From NCBI GenBank assembly GCA_021414005.1, contig JAIOPH010000018.1:120596-184595 (forward strand): a stretch of DNA of 64,000 nt, written 5' to 3'. The position numbers and the translations under genes are program-made. Below are positions 1 through 9,335 of the stretch, one piece after another (position 1 is the first letter of the stretch; every line of letters starts with the position of its first letter). Origin of the DNA: Chthoniobacter sp. Lineage in GTDB: Bacteria > Verrucomicrobiota > Verrucomicrobiia > Chthoniobacterales > Chthoniobacteraceae. The notes beneath the pieces are model-generated. The model was not told the origin of the DNA. It saw only the letters and a program-made list of their open reading frames with translations, and ran no database searches.

Positions 1-15
1 CCCCCCCCCCAACTC

Positions 16-611
16 TCATGGCACCTGGATCAACTTTCGGGGAGCAGGCCAATAGGGTTTGCGATCTTCGAAAGCCTTGGGATTCGTTGTGGCGGTGGCT
101 CTGACCAGTAGTTTGCGATCCGCAGATGGTCGCAAATGGACCTGAGCGCAACCTTCGGTTTCCTTCTTGTGGGATTCTTTGACAATCACCTGATCCAATG
201 ACTTCTGGACATGATCGCCGATTTCACGTTGGGTCAAAGTGTTTCCGTCTATTTGCAGCACGGTAATGCTCGCAAAGCCAAACCGTGCCTCATACACGCA
301 CACGCACCAGGTTGAGTCAGGAGCCCACACCATTTTCATTCCACTATGATTTCTGCCTTCGGAATAGTGTGACGCGGAGATTGTGCCAACGATTTGATGT
401 TGTTTCAAGTCCGCCAAATAATTGCGGACATCCTCCCTGTCTTCGTCAATGGCATCTCTGTTCGGAATGATCACGCCGAACCGCTTGTTTGGTGATTCAG
501 AGCCCTCGTGGAGGACGTAATGTTTCGGCCACGGGATCCCCGCGGCTTGAACCGAAACGACGAAGCAGAGTGCAACAAAAAGAGCCGCAAAAATTGTCGC
601 GTGGTTTTCAT
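16..611 (-). CDS. small secreted hypothetical protein, probable frameshift in signal peptide
   Basis: The open frame ends at 16 and carries a hydrophobic stretch (IFAALFVALCFVVSVQA) followed by about 180 residues of soluble protein with two Trp-Cys segments and many charged residues. The family is not recognised. No good start lies in this frame. An ATG at 611 in the neighbouring frame reads MKTTRQ and then runs into the poly-T stretch around 594-599. One extra base there would join it to the hydrophobic stretch and give a textbook signal peptide (MKTTRQIFAALF...). I therefore infer a one-base deletion in a secreted protein gene, or a sequencing error. The same open frame continues upstream to 1140, so a longer product starting at 672 or 804 cannot be excluded. 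Confidence 0.5.
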
Positions 612-1117
612 TAGGCGAGTGGCGAGATGATGTCTTGTGGATGGATTTTCCTGATACTCGCGTTGGCCTCATCGGAGGATGAGCTTCGTGACCGAAGTAG
701 AGAATGTCATAAATGTTCTTAACAAGCATCCCAACGACTAGAGCAAAAGCAATAGCTCCACGAACTTGTTCGAGTCTGCTCCTGCGCGGGCAACCATCAG
801 TCATAACCTCACGATAAATCCGATCGTCCAACTCGTCCTGTGGAGAAACAAGCCTGAAGCCGTCAATCTTCGAATTTCGCAATGACTGAATGTAGGTTGG
901 CTTCAAAGCACTTGATTTTATCGCGAAAGACTCCGTTAGTTGAGCGAACGACCCCAAGCTCAGCGACGGCAGAGTGCGGCGCAGCCCATGCGCAAAGGTG
1001 GTGGGAGCATGTAGTAACGAAGCTGGATGAGAATGATGGAGTAGCCAGGCAGCAGGCCGGGCTTTTTCGTGTCCGCACATATCCCGAAAAACCAAAGATC
1101 GAAAGGAACCCATCATC
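612..1117. other. stretch without a convincing gene
   Basis: The minus-strand frame of the preceding ORF stays open through here and contains one membrane-like segment (AIAFALVVGMLV, near 712-755). The composition upstream of about 900 looks non-coding, and short ORFs on both strands overlap one another. I see no RNA gene or repeat. Confidence 0.3.
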
Positions 1118-1665
1118 ATGGCCATCACACGCGAAGCCAACTACGCGAAGAAACTCGGCCTGCCGAACTTCAGCTCACATCAATACTGCGTGATCATCCG
1201 CACGGAGCTGACCCACTTCAGCCAGGTCGCGGAGGAAAGCGCCCGGCTCTACCGGGTGCTGCAAGACGCCGTGGATCGCGAGATCCAGGAGGTCGGGTTC
1301 ATGCCCGACGCCAGCACCTACGGAATGCATCCGTCGCAAAACGGCAACGGCGGTAACGATCATCCTCGCAACGGTAGCGGCCGCTCCAGCAATGGGAGCG
1401 GCGAGCACAGCAACGGCCACGGCAGCCACGGCACCCGCCGTGCCCCATCCCGGCCAGCGATGGCTGGAACTGCACGGAGGGGCAGCGGGGCTTCATCCGG
1501 CGGATCATCAACGAATCGAAGCTCGAAATGCCGGAGGTTGAGGTGATGGCGCAGCAGCTCTTCGGCATCGGGGTCAAGGAACTGGATAAGCTTCAGGCAT
1601 CGTAGCTCATCGAGGAGTTACTCGAAAAGACCGGCAAGAAGACCAACGGCCGCCGCTCCCCGTGG
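1118..1665 (+). pseudogene. conserved hypothetical protein, frameshifted and interrupted
   Basis: The ATG at 1118 is preceded by AAGGAA, one of the few plausible ribosome sites in the window. The N-terminal 65 residues look like genuine coding sequence (MAITREANYAKKLGLPNF...), followed by a Gly/Asn/Ser/His-rich linker. After about 1440 the frame turns into Arg/Ser-rich noise and stops at 1546. Another frame carries the expected continuation: DGWNCTEGQRGFIRRIINES, then KLEMPEVEVMAQQLFGIGVKELDKLQAS, an in-frame TAG at 1603-1605, then LIEELLEKTGKK. One indel plus one nonsense mutation therefore broke the gene. I believe similar Ala-Ile-Thr-Arg proteins occur in other Verrucomicrobiota but cannot name a function. 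Confidence 0.65.
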
Positions 1666-1990
1666 CAAGGCCGGCAAGCGCGCCACGACCTTCAACCGCT
1701 GGCGGCTCTCTGCCCGCGAACTGTTCGGGCGGGCGGAGGTGGATGCCGGAATCGACAGCCCATTTATCGACCGGATGAATCCCCCGGAGAAAAAGCAGAA
1801 GATTGAGCGCCCGATCCCCACCGAGGAGGAGTTCGTGGCGATCATCGAAGAGATTCGGAAGCCGAGCTGGCACTCGCCCAAGGGACGGTGCGGCGGACAG
1901 CGCCCGATGTCCCGACCGGAGAGCGTAGACTTCTTCGGGTTCCTCGGACGAGCTGGGGTCGGACAAGCCGAAGCGGCGGCGAGACGCCCC
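1664..1990 (+). pseudogene. tyrosine recombinase/integrase remnant
   Basis: The frame reads IERPIPTEEEFVAIIEEIRK and, about 25 residues on, SVDFFGFLGRAGVGQAEAAA. These match the start of the catalytic domain of phage-type tyrosine recombinases, where a P-T-x-E-x-F-x-x-I-x-x-x-I-R segment precedes a D-F-x-x-F-L-G-x-x-G-x-G-x-x-E-A segment. Upstream, ATTFNRWRLSARELFGRAEV could be the tail of a core-binding domain. No catalytic R-H-R-Y set follows, because the sequence after 1990 bears no integrase features. It is a fragment and cannot be active. Confidence 0.55.
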
Positions 1991-2252
1991 GCCTTGTCGT
2001 CCAAGGCTACCCAATCGGCGGTCTTTACCCACGCGATTGTTTCGACGACCGGGCTGTCGGCCTCTCAGCAATTGATAACCGGCTGCTGCGCGGTGTAGAG
2101 ACGCTGCCCGTCCGCGAAACACGCCCGACCCGTCACCATCGCCCAGTGGGGCACCAGCACTTTCAGGGTGTCGCCATGCATGCAACATATTCGATGCCGC
2201 GCCGGGCTTCGGGGGGAAATGGACCGTTGTGGACTGGCAACCGGTGATCAAA
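1991..2252. other. non-coding or decayed stretch
   Basis: No frame on either strand has convincing coding character here. It lies between the integrase remnant and the stop of the first O-acetylesterase gene, and may be further debris of the same mobile element. Confidence 0.3.
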
Positions 2253-3767
2253 TTACTTCTCCCAATCGTCTGTACGGAAAGGCGAAGCAGGCAGGCCTTC
2301 ATTGTTGTAGAGATTGCAGTCATCGCCGGACATGGTGTAGGCATACCGGACGGCGACGGGCTTGGGCACGGCGGGGCTGGACACGACTACGGTCTTGCCG
2401 TCGATGACGGCATCGGCCCAAGCCCACTGCCTGTCCTCTCCCGCGATGGCGAAACGCTTCAGTTTGCCCTGCGGTTCTTTGACCACTGGGGCAAAGCCCT
2501 TCTTTGTGGCCACGGTCAGCCCGGAGCCAGTGCTGTCGAAAATGATGCGGACCTTATCGCCTTCGATCTTCATCTCCTTGTAGAGCGGCCCGCTATAAAC
2601 CAGATCCTTTTTGCCGTAGTCCTTGGCCAGCGCCCAAAGGGCGAGCCTCTCGCCCACATCCCGCTTGTTCTTGGGATGGATGTCGCCGGGCTCCCGGACA
2701 TCGGCGAGGTCTATCGCCACCGCCAGGCCCGTGTGCGGGATGGTGAGAGCCTTGAGCTGGGCCATGCGAATCTTCGCCCACCCATCGCCGCCTGCGGGAT
2801 TTTGGGCCGCAGGACCATCGGTCGAACGAAATCTGCCGGCCAACTGCACGATGTAAAAGGGGAAGTCGCCTTGCCCCCAGGCTGTCCGCCAGCCACCGAT
2901 CAGGGCACGGAGTTTCTGGTAGTAGGTCTCGCCCTCGTCGCCGTTGGATTCGCCCTGATACCAGATGGCACCTTTGATCCCATAACGGGTCAGCGGATGG
3001 ATCTTGCCGTTGAAAAGGCAATGCCAGGTTGAAGGATACCCACCATCGGACTTATACTCTGCCGGCAGCCCGGTTACGGGAGGTAACTCGGGCACGGCGG
3101 CCAGCCCGGCAGGCGAGATCCAAGGCTCAATGCGCGTGCCATTCCATGCGGTTTTGATCAGGCCAATGGGAACGCCAGTTTCCATCTGCAGCTTGCGTCC
3201 GAAATAGAGCCCAACGGCTGTGAACCTGTGCCCCGTCGTCGGCTTGCAGGGCAGCCAACTGGCGCTTTCTTCCGACGTCCCGTTCCCACGATTCACCTTA
3301 ACCTCAGTCTCAGGGCGCATCGACGGTTCATTGATCAGATGGAACTGTCGCAGCAGCGGAAAATCGAAATCCTTCTCATCGTAAGGTTTGGGGTCGATGG
3401 CGTTGTGGTAGGCGCCGGGGGTGAAATCCATGTTGGACTGACCGCTGCACACCCAGACATCGCCCACGAGAATGTCCACGACAGTGAGCTTGTTCTTACC
3501 CGTGACTGTCATCGTCGCCGGGACTGTTGCCGCTTTCATCGGATCGAGCTTGACCAGCCACGTCCCGTCCTTGTCGGCGGTGACCGCTTTCTCCTGTCTC
3601 GCCAAGACCACTGACACCTTTTCGCCCGGCTCAGCCAAGCCATACACCGCGACCGGTTGGTCGCGTTGGAGAACCATGTGGTCGGCGAAAATGGCGTTGA
3701 GGGTGACATCAGCCGAGGCGGAGGCCGCGGCACAGAGGATTCCTGTGATTAATGATAGCTTGTTCAT
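2253..3767 (-). CDS. sialate O-acetylesterase-type carbohydrate esterase
   Basis: The 504-residue protein starts at the ATG of 3767, because MNKLSLITGILCAAASASA is a typical signal peptide. It is predicted to remove acetyl groups from sugars outside the cytoplasm. A beta-sandwich-like N-terminal part (VTLNAIFADHMVLQRDQPVAVYGLAEPGE) precedes the SGNH/SASA esterase domain. That domain has the nucleophile block VCSGQSNMDF at about residue 111, an IKTAWNGTRIEPW block, GAIWYQGESNGDEGETY at about 270, and a DIHPKNKRDVGERLA block supplying the Asp/His region. Family members act on sialate or on acetylated xylan and pectin, and the substrate here is unknown. It is the last gene of a minus-strand series whose next two members are also SASA esterases, 41 and 21 nt apart. 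Confidence 0.88.
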   Translation of the reverse strand: MNKLSLITGILCAAASASADVTLNAIFADHMVLQRDQPVAVYGLAEPGEKVSVVLARQEKAVTADKDGTWLVKLDPMKAATVPATMTVTGKNKLTVVDILVGDVWVCSGQSNMDFTPGAYHNAIDPKPYDEKDFDFPLLRQFHLINEPSMRPETEVKVNRGNGTSEESASWLPCKPTTGHRFTAVGLYFGRKLQMETGVPIGLIKTAWNGTRIEPWISPAGLAAVPELPPVTGLPAEYKSDGGYPSTWHCLFNGKIHPLTRYGIKGAIWYQGESNGDEGETYYQKLRALIGGWRTAWGQGDFPFYIVQLAGRFRSTDGPAAQNPAGGDGWAKIRMAQLKALTIPHTGLAVAIDLADVREPGDIHPKNKRDVGERLALWALAKDYGKKDLVYSGPLYKEMKIEGDKVRIIFDSTGSGLTVATKKGFAPVVKEPQGKLKRFAIAGEDRQWAWADAVIDGKTVVVSSPAVPKPVAVRYAYTMSGDDCNLYNNEGLPASPFRTDDWEK

Positions 3768-3807
3768 TTCTGGATAGGTTATGGTTGCGTCCGTATGTTG
3801 GGTTTGG

Positions 3808-4914
3808 CTATTGGCCTGCCTGCGGGAGGGTTGTTGGCATTGGCTTCCATTTGAATGTAGCACTCAAAGCCTCGAACCACCGGTCGGCATGGGTGGCCAG
3901 ACCCTTTTGGTTGAAATGTACGCCGTCATGCCGGAACTCCGTGCCCAGTAGGTCGTCGGTGACCGGACCCTTGCCGCAAGTCCCCTGGGCCCAGAGCAAC
4001 TGCTGCCCCTTGGCCACCTGCTCCTGCGCCGGGGCCTGCGATCCCGGATGGAAAGAAGCCTGCGCCACCACCCACGGCAGGGTGTAGCCGGCGTCCTTGT
4101 TGAGCGCGTCGATGATGGTTTTCACCCGCCCGGCGTAAGTCTCGGCGGAGGTATTCACCAGCGTGTCGGACTCGCCCTGATGCCACAGCACCGCGCGCAC
4201 TCCGTTCTTTCCAAACGTCCGCACGCAAGTGGCGAGGTTCTTGTAAAGTGGCGTCTCCGGCGGGAGCCATGCGGCCACCTCCGTCCAGTTCAGCGACGCC
4301 GAGCGGAAACAAACCGGCACCTGTTGCGAAGCCGCGATGCGATCGCCCAGCAAAGCCCACGGACTGCCGCCGCCGCCGCACCCGCCGGGAATCGGATCCT
4401 TGGCGGGAACAAAACCCTTGCCATCGAAATACACCACCCGCTCGTCCTTCGCGCTCTGCTGTGGGTTGCCGAAGTTGGCCGAGTTGGACTGCCCCGCTGT
4501 GACGAAGACCTCGCCCACGCCCACCCTGTCCACCGTTTGCTCCGCCACCACCCGCCCACCCACCCGCGCCCGGACTGTCACCTGATACCAGCCGCCCGCC
4601 GGTAGCGTGAAATGCCCGGAAAACCTCCCTTCCACCTTCTGCCCCAGCGGAGTCACCGCCACCCATTGCGCCGCCTTGCCCCGAAGTGCGCCCGGTGCCA
4701 GGACGGCCTGGGCCTCGATCACGTCAGCCTTGGCGCTGACGATTCCTGTCACCACAACATCGGCCTGATCCGCCGCCTCACGCTGGAACACCTGCCGTGA
4801 TATGGGCGACGTCAGGTTCAGGGCGGCCTGGGCATCTTCGGCGTAAGTGGTGGCATCGGCCGCCAGCAAGGCGAGGCCAAGCGGAAGCCACAATTTGAGA
4901 GAGATTGAAATCAT
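3808..4914 (-). CDS. secreted SGNH/SASA-family acetylesterase
   Basis: 368 residues with an N-terminal signal peptide (start at 4914, about 25 residues, cleaved near TTYAEDA). An N-terminal beta-rich domain of about 110 residues, ending in a GGWYQVTVRARVGGR motif, is followed by the esterase domain: VGEVFVTAGQSNSANFGN (nucleophile Ser), GVRAVLWHQGESD, and FRHDGVHFNQKG (catalytic Asp-His). All three blocks of the family are intact, so it is likely active. The domain order and motifs match the neighbour at 4936-6102, which suggests an old tandem duplication. The poly-Gly loop (GGCGGGGSPWALLG) between blocks is unusual. Substrate unknown; acetylated polysaccharide side chains are the usual targets. 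Confidence 0.85.
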   Translation of the reverse strand: MISISLKLWLPLGLALLAADATTYAEDAQAALNLTSPISRQVFQREAADQADVVVTGIVSAKADVIEAQAVLAPGALRGKAAQWVAVTPLGQKVEGRFSGHFTLPAGGWYQVTVRARVGGRVVAEQTVDRVGVGEVFVTAGQSNSANFGNPQQSAKDERVVYFDGKGFVPAKDPIPGGCGGGGSPWALLGDRIAASQQVPVCFRSASLNWTEVAAWLPPETPLYKNLATCVRTFGKNGVRAVLWHQGESDTLVNTSAETYAGRVKTIIDALNKDAGYTLPWVVAQASFHPGSQAPAQEQVAKGQQLLWAQGTCGKGPVTDDLLGTEFRHDGVHFNQKGLATHADRWFEALSATFKWKPMPTTLPQAGQ

Positions 4915-4935
4915 AATTTTGTTGGTGAGCGGAGT

Positions 4936-6102
4936 TCAAGGGTGCTGCTTCTCCAGCCAGGGTGCGACCTTCTCCGCCCAGCGGGCCCCATGCTCGCGCA
5001 GACCCTTGCCGCTGAAATGGACGCCGTCTCGGAGGTCGCCCCTGAGCGCATCGCTGTCAGGGCCTTCAAGGGCGAGGCCGTCGGTCCAGAGGGATTTCTG
5101 GCCGGCGCGCATGTCTTCCACGCCATTACCGCCATGCGAAGTCACCAGCGCCACAAACCACGGCGCATCCCAGCCGATTTCCTTGCGCGAATCTTTGATC
5201 AGCTTTTCGAGATACTGACGATAGGCCGCGCCGGTGAGCGAGCGCTTGGGGTCCGGCTGCTCGGCATCGGACTCGCCCTGATGCCAGAGGACAGCGCGGA
5301 AGCCTTTCGGTCCAAGTTGTTTCATGCGTGCCGTGAACATCTCAAAGGCTTCCCCTTTGCACTCCCACTCCCCGCTGGCGAGTTTGCGCACCCGGCCCTC
5401 CAGCGTCGGCGGCTGGGGAAAGGTCGCGCCCCTGGCCAGCCACTCGCGCACACTCGTCGCTCCAATCCCGCAGGCGATGATTCCCACCGGAACCTGGAAT
5501 TTCCCGGCGATGGCATCGGCGAAGGGTGGCTGAAAACTGCCCTGGCCTCCGCTGGCCCCCGGCTGCGGATCATTCGCCAACTGCCACTTCTTCCCATCGA
5601 ACGCCGCGACCATGCCAGTCGTGGTCTTTTGCTTCTCAGCGCCGTGGTTCGATGCGTTCGACTGCCCGGCAATGACGAACACCTCACCCACACCGACATG
5701 CTCCACGCCGGCCTCACCCAAGACGTCAGCATCAGTCGCGGATTTCCGGTACCGCACCTTCAGCGCATACCAACCGCCTGGGGCCAACTTCAGGCTACCG
5801 TGGAACTTGCCGTCTGTAAGTTGCGAGCCCGAGGCTACGACCGTCCAATCCGTCGCTTTGCCACGCGACCCGGCACCCAGTTCTGCCTTGGCCTCCACCA
5901 AGCCAGCCTCGGCCGGCAGAGTCCCCGCCAGTTTCACCTCGGCCCACCCTACCGCGCTGCGCTGCACGACCTGCCAGTCAAGCGGCAAGTCCAAGGACGC
6001 GGCTGACGCGACCAACTGTCCGGTCAGCCCCAGTGCTATAATCAGCGCAAGAAGAAGTTTCTGGCCATTGAGCTCGAGTCCGGTCGAATTTTGGATGTTC
6101 AT
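4936..6102 (-). CDS. secreted SGNH/SASA-family acetylesterase, paralogue of neighbour
   Basis: 388 residues from the ATG at 6102, which places a hydrophobic segment (LLLALIIALGLTGQLVASAA) about 18 residues in as a signal peptide. A TTG at 6153 extends the frame and sits about 13 nt behind a GAGGAGA, so a longer start is possible. It has the same architecture as the downstream gene: a beta domain ending in GGWYALKVRYRK, then VGEVFVIAGQSNASNHGA, FRAVLWHQGESDAEQ and LRDGVHFSGKG. Nucleophile, oxyanion and Asp-His blocks are all present. It lies 21 nt upstream of its paralogue in the same orientation, so the two are probably co-transcribed. It most likely deacetylates extracellular carbohydrate. 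Confidence 0.85.
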   Translation of the reverse strand: MNIQNSTGLELNGQKLLLALIIALGLTGQLVASAASLDLPLDWQVVQRSAVGWAEVKLAGTLPAEAGLVEAKAELGAGSRGKATDWTVVASGSQLTDGKFHGSLKLAPGGWYALKVRYRKSATDADVLGEAGVEHVGVGEVFVIAGQSNASNHGAEKQKTTTGMVAAFDGKKWQLANDPQPGASGGQGSFQPPFADAIAGKFQVPVGIIACGIGATSVREWLARGATFPQPPTLEGRVRKLASGEWECKGEAFEMFTARMKQLGPKGFRAVLWHQGESDAEQPDPKRSLTGAAYRQYLEKLIKDSRKEIGWDAPWFVALVTSHGGNGVEDMRAGQKSLWTDGLALEGPDSDALRGDLRDGVHFSGKGLREHGARWAEKVAPWLEKQHP

Positions 6103-6236
6103 CAGTGTGTGGATAATGGTGCCGGGTAGAGTGATCTTGTGACTATTTTCCAAGCATGTTGATACTTCTCCTCACTAGTTTTTTGGTGGAATAGACAATC
6201 CTGACGCGCCGTTTCTAAGAATACACTTCATGACAC

Positions 6237-8696
6237 TCAGTCGTGCAGTGTGACAGGCTGCGAACGCGGAATTTTGCGGTAGAGAAAGGCGTCGGAGGTG
6301 AGGAGAGAGGTGAGAAGGGCTTTCATGCTGCCGCTGTTGTCGTGGTAGGCGCGGTAGGCGGCTTGGAGAATGGGGGCGTCGTTGAGGGTTTCGTTGCGGC
6401 CCATCCAGAAGCGGAAGGCGTGGCGGACAAAGACTTGTTGGACGCGTTCGCTGTTAGCGAGTTTTTGGATCATTTCCAGGGGGTCTTTTACCGGGCCGTC
6501 TAAAGCGGGGTCGCCGCTGAGGATGATTTCGCCGGTGGTGTCCGCCGGTTTGCCTTGGTCCTCACTTCGGAGCATCCCCAGATGATTATACATTTCAAAA
6601 GGCAGGCCGAGGGGGTCCATCTTTTGGTGGCAGCGCCAACATTCCTTATCGCGGGTGACGCGCATCCTGTGGCGGATGGTGGAATGGGGTTCATCGGGCA
6701 ATTTGGCATCCACGGTGATGGGGATATCCGGCACGGCGTCGCCGAGGAGGCGTTCGCGAATCCAGCGACCGCGCGAGATGGCGTGGTTATCCATCGCGTC
6801 GGAGTGCGCGACGAGCCACACGGGGTGGGTGAGGATGCCGAGGCGCTCATTCGTATCGACAGTTGTGATCGCCTTCAGTGCATCTTTGGCAGGCGGGGCA
6901 GCGCCATTGTCGAACTGTGACTGACGCACATACATCGGCTGGGCGGGATTCGGCAAAATGTGATGCAGTTGGTTCCCATTGGTGACCTCATGTTGCTCCT
7001 TTTCCTCCTCACCCTTCTTCACCGTTGCTGCATTGTATGTCTTAATCGGCACAAACGGTTTCTTTCGGTTGATGAAGTAGGCAATGTCGGTGGTCATGCC
7101 GCGGGCAACCCGCACCGACGTGTAGGGCTGATAGATCAAACGATTGGTCGTCAGCAACTCCTTGAGAATATCTTTGTCCTCCCGCAGGATCAATTCGATC
7201 AGACCATCGGTGTTGGCGATCATGCTGTTCATGACCGCCGGATGTGATTCATAGTGCGCTCCCTGCCCTACAATGGACTCCCGGGTCTTGCAGATCGTGG
7301 CGGCGCGATCATAGTCGAAATATTCCCTGAAGAATTGCAGAATGCGCGGCTTGCGAATGCTGTCGTCGTTCAGGATGCGGGTGACCTCTCGTTTGACGTC
7401 TTCGCGGGTCTTTAGTTTTCCCTCGGCCAGCGCAGTCCGGAGATGATCGTTCTCGGGTCGGATGTAGGAAAAGGCGGCGTTGATGGCGAGGGCGAGTTCG
7501 TCGCCTTGCATCGGCAAGCGTCCGAACTTGTCGATGGGCTTCCAAGTCTCGCATAGTTCCGGGCGAAAGAGCGCGTCGCGGTCGAGGAAGATCGGAACCA
7601 GCCCCAAAATGGCGCCCTCTTCTTTGCCTAGTTCCTTGATGGATTTATTGACGATGCCCAGATAGAGGGCGGTTTCTTCCTTGCTGGGCGGGCGCAGGGT
7701 GAGGGATTCAAAGAGGAAGCGGATGACTTCGGTGAGGCGCTCGTCGCTGACGCCGGGCGTTTTCATCAGCTCATAGACGGGCGTCAGTGGGCGGTAGATG
7801 CCGTTTTTGTAGAAGATGACATTGAGGCCACGGTATTGGCCGGGGACTTTCTCGATATCGTCGGCAAATTGGTAAGGCTGGGCTGCGGGGCCGTAGGCCA
7901 TGAAACGCAAAATCTTCTCTGCGGTGCCGGCAATCTGGAGCGCCTCGGAGCTATTGACGGTGTAAAGGAAAGGGTAGTTGCGCAAGCCGTGGTCGCGGAC
8001 CATCGACAGACTGGACTGGAATCCGGGGACCGCAACCCAATATGCATCACTGAAACTTCCCAGAAAGCCATCCAATCCGAAATAGACCTTGGTCTCCCCT
8101 TCGAGGTTCGACGGGATGTGATCGCCGTGAGTCCACAGACCAGGACGATCGGGGTTGTATTTGCGCTTGAGGCAGATGAGATCGTTTAGACGGACGAGTT
8201 GCTCCTGAGGGTGGATGCGCCAGATCCGCGCGGGCGTGGAAGCGGGTTCGAGATTCTCCAGCTTGGTGTTAAAAAGGAGATCGTGATCCAGATGGTTCCC
8301 CTTGCTCGGGCGCATGTGGTCGGTGAACCCGCCCTTGTCCTTCATGGCGTTGGTGAGCCCGGCGGTGATCCAATTGGAGAGTTCCAGGCGCTCCAGCAAT
8401 TTGGGTTGGGTGGGCTTCTTCCTCGGCGGCATTTCCTTCAAGGCCACCTGTTCCCAGATGCGCTTCCACATGCTGGCATTGTCCGCTGAGACATTGGTCA
8501 GATCCTCCAGGGAAACGTTCCCCTTCTTGCTCTCCGCGTCATGACAATCCAGGCAGTAGTCATCGAGGAAGGGCCTGACCTTTTGTTTGAATGCGTCTGA
8601 AAGCTCGCCGGCTGTCTGCGCCTGAATCGAAGGGTGAAAACCCGCGAGCAGGAAAGGGAATAGAGCCGCACAACCTGTCAACCGGAAGAAGGACAT
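6237..8696 (-). CDS. DUF1592/DUF1588/DUF1585 haem protein (planctomycete-type cytochrome)
   Basis: 819 residues with a signal peptide (start 8696, cleavage near SIQAQT). Residues 35-110 form a planctomycete-type cytochrome domain with a c-haem site DYCLDCHDA and the Met-containing KEMPPRKKPTQP segment. The middle and C-terminal parts match DUF1592 (REYFDYDRAA), DUF1588 (GILTHPVWLVAHS, RGRWIRERLLG, CWRCHQKMDPLGLPFE) and DUF1585 (VFVRHAFRFWMGRNET, SLLTSDAFLYR). These proteins are secreted and normally pair with a DUF1552 protein. Both are abundant in Planctomycetota and Verrucomicrobiota, with an unproven role, probably in oxidative polymer breakdown. The DUF1552 partner directly upstream is broken. 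Confidence 0.85.
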   Translation of the reverse strand: MSFFRLTGCAALFPFLLAGFHPSIQAQTAGELSDAFKQKVRPFLDDYCLDCHDAESKKGNVSLEDLTNVSADNASMWKRIWEQVALKEMPPRKKPTQPKLLERLELSNWITAGLTNAMKDKGGFTDHMRPSKGNHLDHDLLFNTKLENLEPASTPARIWRIHPQEQLVRLNDLICLKRKYNPDRPGLWTHGDHIPSNLEGETKVYFGLDGFLGSFSDAYWVAVPGFQSSLSMVRDHGLRNYPFLYTVNSSEALQIAGTAEKILRFMAYGPAAQPYQFADDIEKVPGQYRGLNVIFYKNGIYRPLTPVYELMKTPGVSDERLTEVIRFLFESLTLRPPSKEETALYLGIVNKSIKELGKEEGAILGLVPIFLDRDALFRPELCETWKPIDKFGRLPMQGDELALAINAAFSYIRPENDHLRTALAEGKLKTREDVKREVTRILNDDSIRKPRILQFFREYFDYDRAATICKTRESIVGQGAHYESHPAVMNSMIANTDGLIELILREDKDILKELLTTNRLIYQPYTSVRVARGMTTDIAYFINRKKPFVPIKTYNAATVKKGEEEKEQHEVTNGNQLHHILPNPAQPMYVRQSQFDNGAAPPAKDALKAITTVDTNERLGILTHPVWLVAHSDAMDNHAISRGRWIRERLLGDAVPDIPITVDAKLPDEPHSTIRHRMRVTRDKECWRCHQKMDPLGLPFEMYNHLGMLRSEDQGKPADTTGEIILSGDPALDGPVKDPLEMIQKLANSERVQQVFVRHAFRFWMGRNETLNDAPILQAAYRAYHDNSGSMKALLTSLLTSDAFLYRKIPRSQPVTLHD

Positions 8697-8699
8697 GTT

Positions 8700-9293
8700 T
8701 TAGGCTAGGAGATCCTCGATGGGGCCAACCCTGCTGTGATGAAAATCGGCCATGTTTTTGTCCATGTTGAAACGGTCAAGTGGCGCACCGACTCCATGAA
8801 GAAAGGTCGCGTAGAGGTCGTTGATCGGGCGTTCCTTGATGTTGGTGTATCGGCCGGTATCGAAGCGTGCACGGGCGTTCCCCAGCAGCACGAAAGGCCA
8901 TTTTGCGCCCTCGGAATGCTGTTTCTCCGCATTATTGCTGGAATATACGATCAAGGTGTTGTCCATCATGAATAGGTGCTATGCCACGGGCTCGTGCGGC
9001 GACTATGCAATCCCGTTATGAAATGCATCCTGTTTTTTGTACAGCTCCAAAGCCTGCATCGGTTTTTCAAGCGTCAAACCATCGAGGGCGCAGCTTTCCT
9101 TGAGATCCTTGGGGATACACATCAGGGGGTCAAAGCCCTGGTTTTGAAGAAAGAAGATCGCCCGTTTGGGACTGTCAGCGTTCCGGTTGACAGGTGCGCC
9201 TGCGGCTTGGGCGATGTCCGGAAACAGGCATGTGCCAAGCAGCGCACCGACACCGGTCGCAATGTCAGGGATCATTTCTGTGCGCGTAATCAT
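8700..9293 (-). pseudogene. DUF1552 family protein with internal deletion
   Basis: Two reading frames are pieces of one DUF1552 gene. The 5' piece (9293-9003) has a Tat-like leader (IATGVGALLGTCLFPDIAQAAG) and the family's opening core (KRAIFFLQNQGFDPLMCIP, ALDGLTLEKPMQALELY), then stops. The 3' piece (8969-8700) has the family's C-terminus: DNTLIVYSSNNAEKQHS, KWPFVLLGNARARFDTGRYTN, NDLYATFLHGVGAPLDRF. Complete family members have roughly 450 residues and the pieces total about 185, so the middle was lost. The join lies at about 8965-9010. It sits 3 nt from the start of the intact DUF1592 gene, its usual partner. Confidence 0.8.
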
Positions 9294-9335
9294 ATCTTTT
9301 TTGGGTGAATCAAGTTAGTATCCCATGTCAGTCCG

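Noticed and set aside
1..10. Run of ten C at the window start
   Set aside because: Too short and at the edge; could be a cloning or assembly feature, and nothing can be inferred.
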